From NCBI GenBank assembly GCA_016929985.1, contig JAFGIH010000276.1:1-5314 (forward strand): 5,314 nucleotides of DNA, given 5' to 3'. The number at the start of each line of letters is the position of its first letter. Within the stretch, counting starts at the first letter, position 1. This document shows, in pieces, positions 5,112-5,314 of the stretch. The stretch comes from Thermoleophilia bacterium. GTDB lineage: Bacteria; Actinomycetota; Thermoleophilia; RBG-16-64-13. The notes beneath the pieces are model-generated. The model was not told the DNA's origin and made no database searches. It saw only the letters and a program-made list of their open reading frames with translations. The translations under genes were made by a program, and so were the position numbers.

Positions 5112-5137
5112 CGCGGCCGCTGAGCATCAGCGCCGCG
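5112..5137. terminator. GC-rich hairpin between convergent genes, possible bidirectional terminator
   Basis: CGCGGCCGCTGA, loop GCA, then TCAGCGCCGCG form an 11-bp stem with one bulged C. It starts 10 nt after the capA-like stop and lies 20 nt beyond the stop of the converging gene. No T-run follows on either strand, so it would be a GC-type or Rho-assisted terminator. The pairing is seen directly; function is inferred from its position in the 54-nt convergent gap. Confidence 0.45.
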
Positions 5138-5156
5138 TTCGCCGCCCGACTGGGCC

Positions 5157-5314
5157 TCACTTGCAGTGCGGGTCCACTCCCTTCTTCTGGAGATACGCGC
5201 TGTAGTCGGCCATCTTGCCGAGGATGCGTACCCCGCGCAGCGGCGACGGCAGGATGAAACTCGAGTACTTGCCTCCGACCGAGAAGATGGCCTGCGTCAG
5301 CGGCCTCTGGGAGA
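5157..5314 (-). CDS. C-terminal fragment of an unrecognised protein (runs off the right edge)
   Basis: An open frame enters from the right edge and ends at TGA (5157-5159), giving the last 51 complete residues. The readable end includes SQRPLTQAIFSVGGKYSSF, ILPSPLRGVRILGKMADYSA and finally YLQKKGVDPHCK. Codon third positions are strongly G/C, as in the neighbours, and the frame stays open to the window end. The composition is soluble with no membrane helix. The late Cys-Lys end (DPHCK) is unusual but not diagnostic. I do not recognise the family and propose no function. It is convergent with the capA-like gene. Confidence 0.7.
   Translation of the reverse strand, partial: SQRPLTQAIFSVGGKYSSFILPSPLRGVRILGKMADYSAYLQKKGVDPHCK

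Overview
This GC-rich window most likely comes from a member of the Actinomycetota, probably a deep-branching lineage outside the well-studied genera. The evidence is a CwlM-type cytoplasmic amidase-fold protein (two peptidoglycan-binding domains, no signal peptide), promoter -10 boxes placed 6-7 nt from start codons as in leaderless actinobacterial mRNAs, and a type IV pilus PilT-type ATPase. The taxonomic call is inference; nothing in the window identifies a genus.

Layout. Four genes run leftward. In transcription order they are a CwlM-like N-acetylmuramoyl-L-alanine amidase-fold protein (3818-2751), a secreted coiled-coil NlpC/P60 peptidoglycan endopeptidase (1375 to about 2643, first ATG at 2556), a class II-type zinc-dependent deacetylase (1363-335), and the N-terminal part of a PilT/GspE-family ATPase (220 to beyond position 1). 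Rightward from 3840 lies a membrane-anchored CapA-family metallophosphatase-like protein (to 5102). It is divergent from the cwlM-like gene across only 21 bp. The right edge holds the C-terminal 51 residues of an unrecognised leftward gene (stop at 5157-5159), which converges on the CapA gene across a GC-rich hairpin. There are no RNA genes, CRISPR arrays or mobile elements, and no gene-free stretch above 300 bases.

How the genes may work together. The central block is a cell-envelope neighbourhood: a predicted cytoplasmic amidase-fold regulator or enzyme, an exported peptidoglycan endopeptidase and a surface CapA protein. The deacetylase is tightly coupled to the endopeptidase: the TAG stop of one lies in the TAGGAG ribosome-binding region of the next. 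That makes it an operon partner, although a functional link is only inferred.

Most interesting points: (1) overlapping, oppositely oriented -10 boxes between cwlM-like and capA, each placed for a leaderless transcript; (2) the NlpC/P60 gene has no ATG, GTG or TTG that would include its obvious signal peptide, which instead follows a strong Shine-Dalgarno and tandem ATA codons overlapping the stop of a 12-codon upstream ORF; (3) the CwlM-like protein keeps all the zinc and catalytic residues that mycobacterial CwlM appears to have lost.
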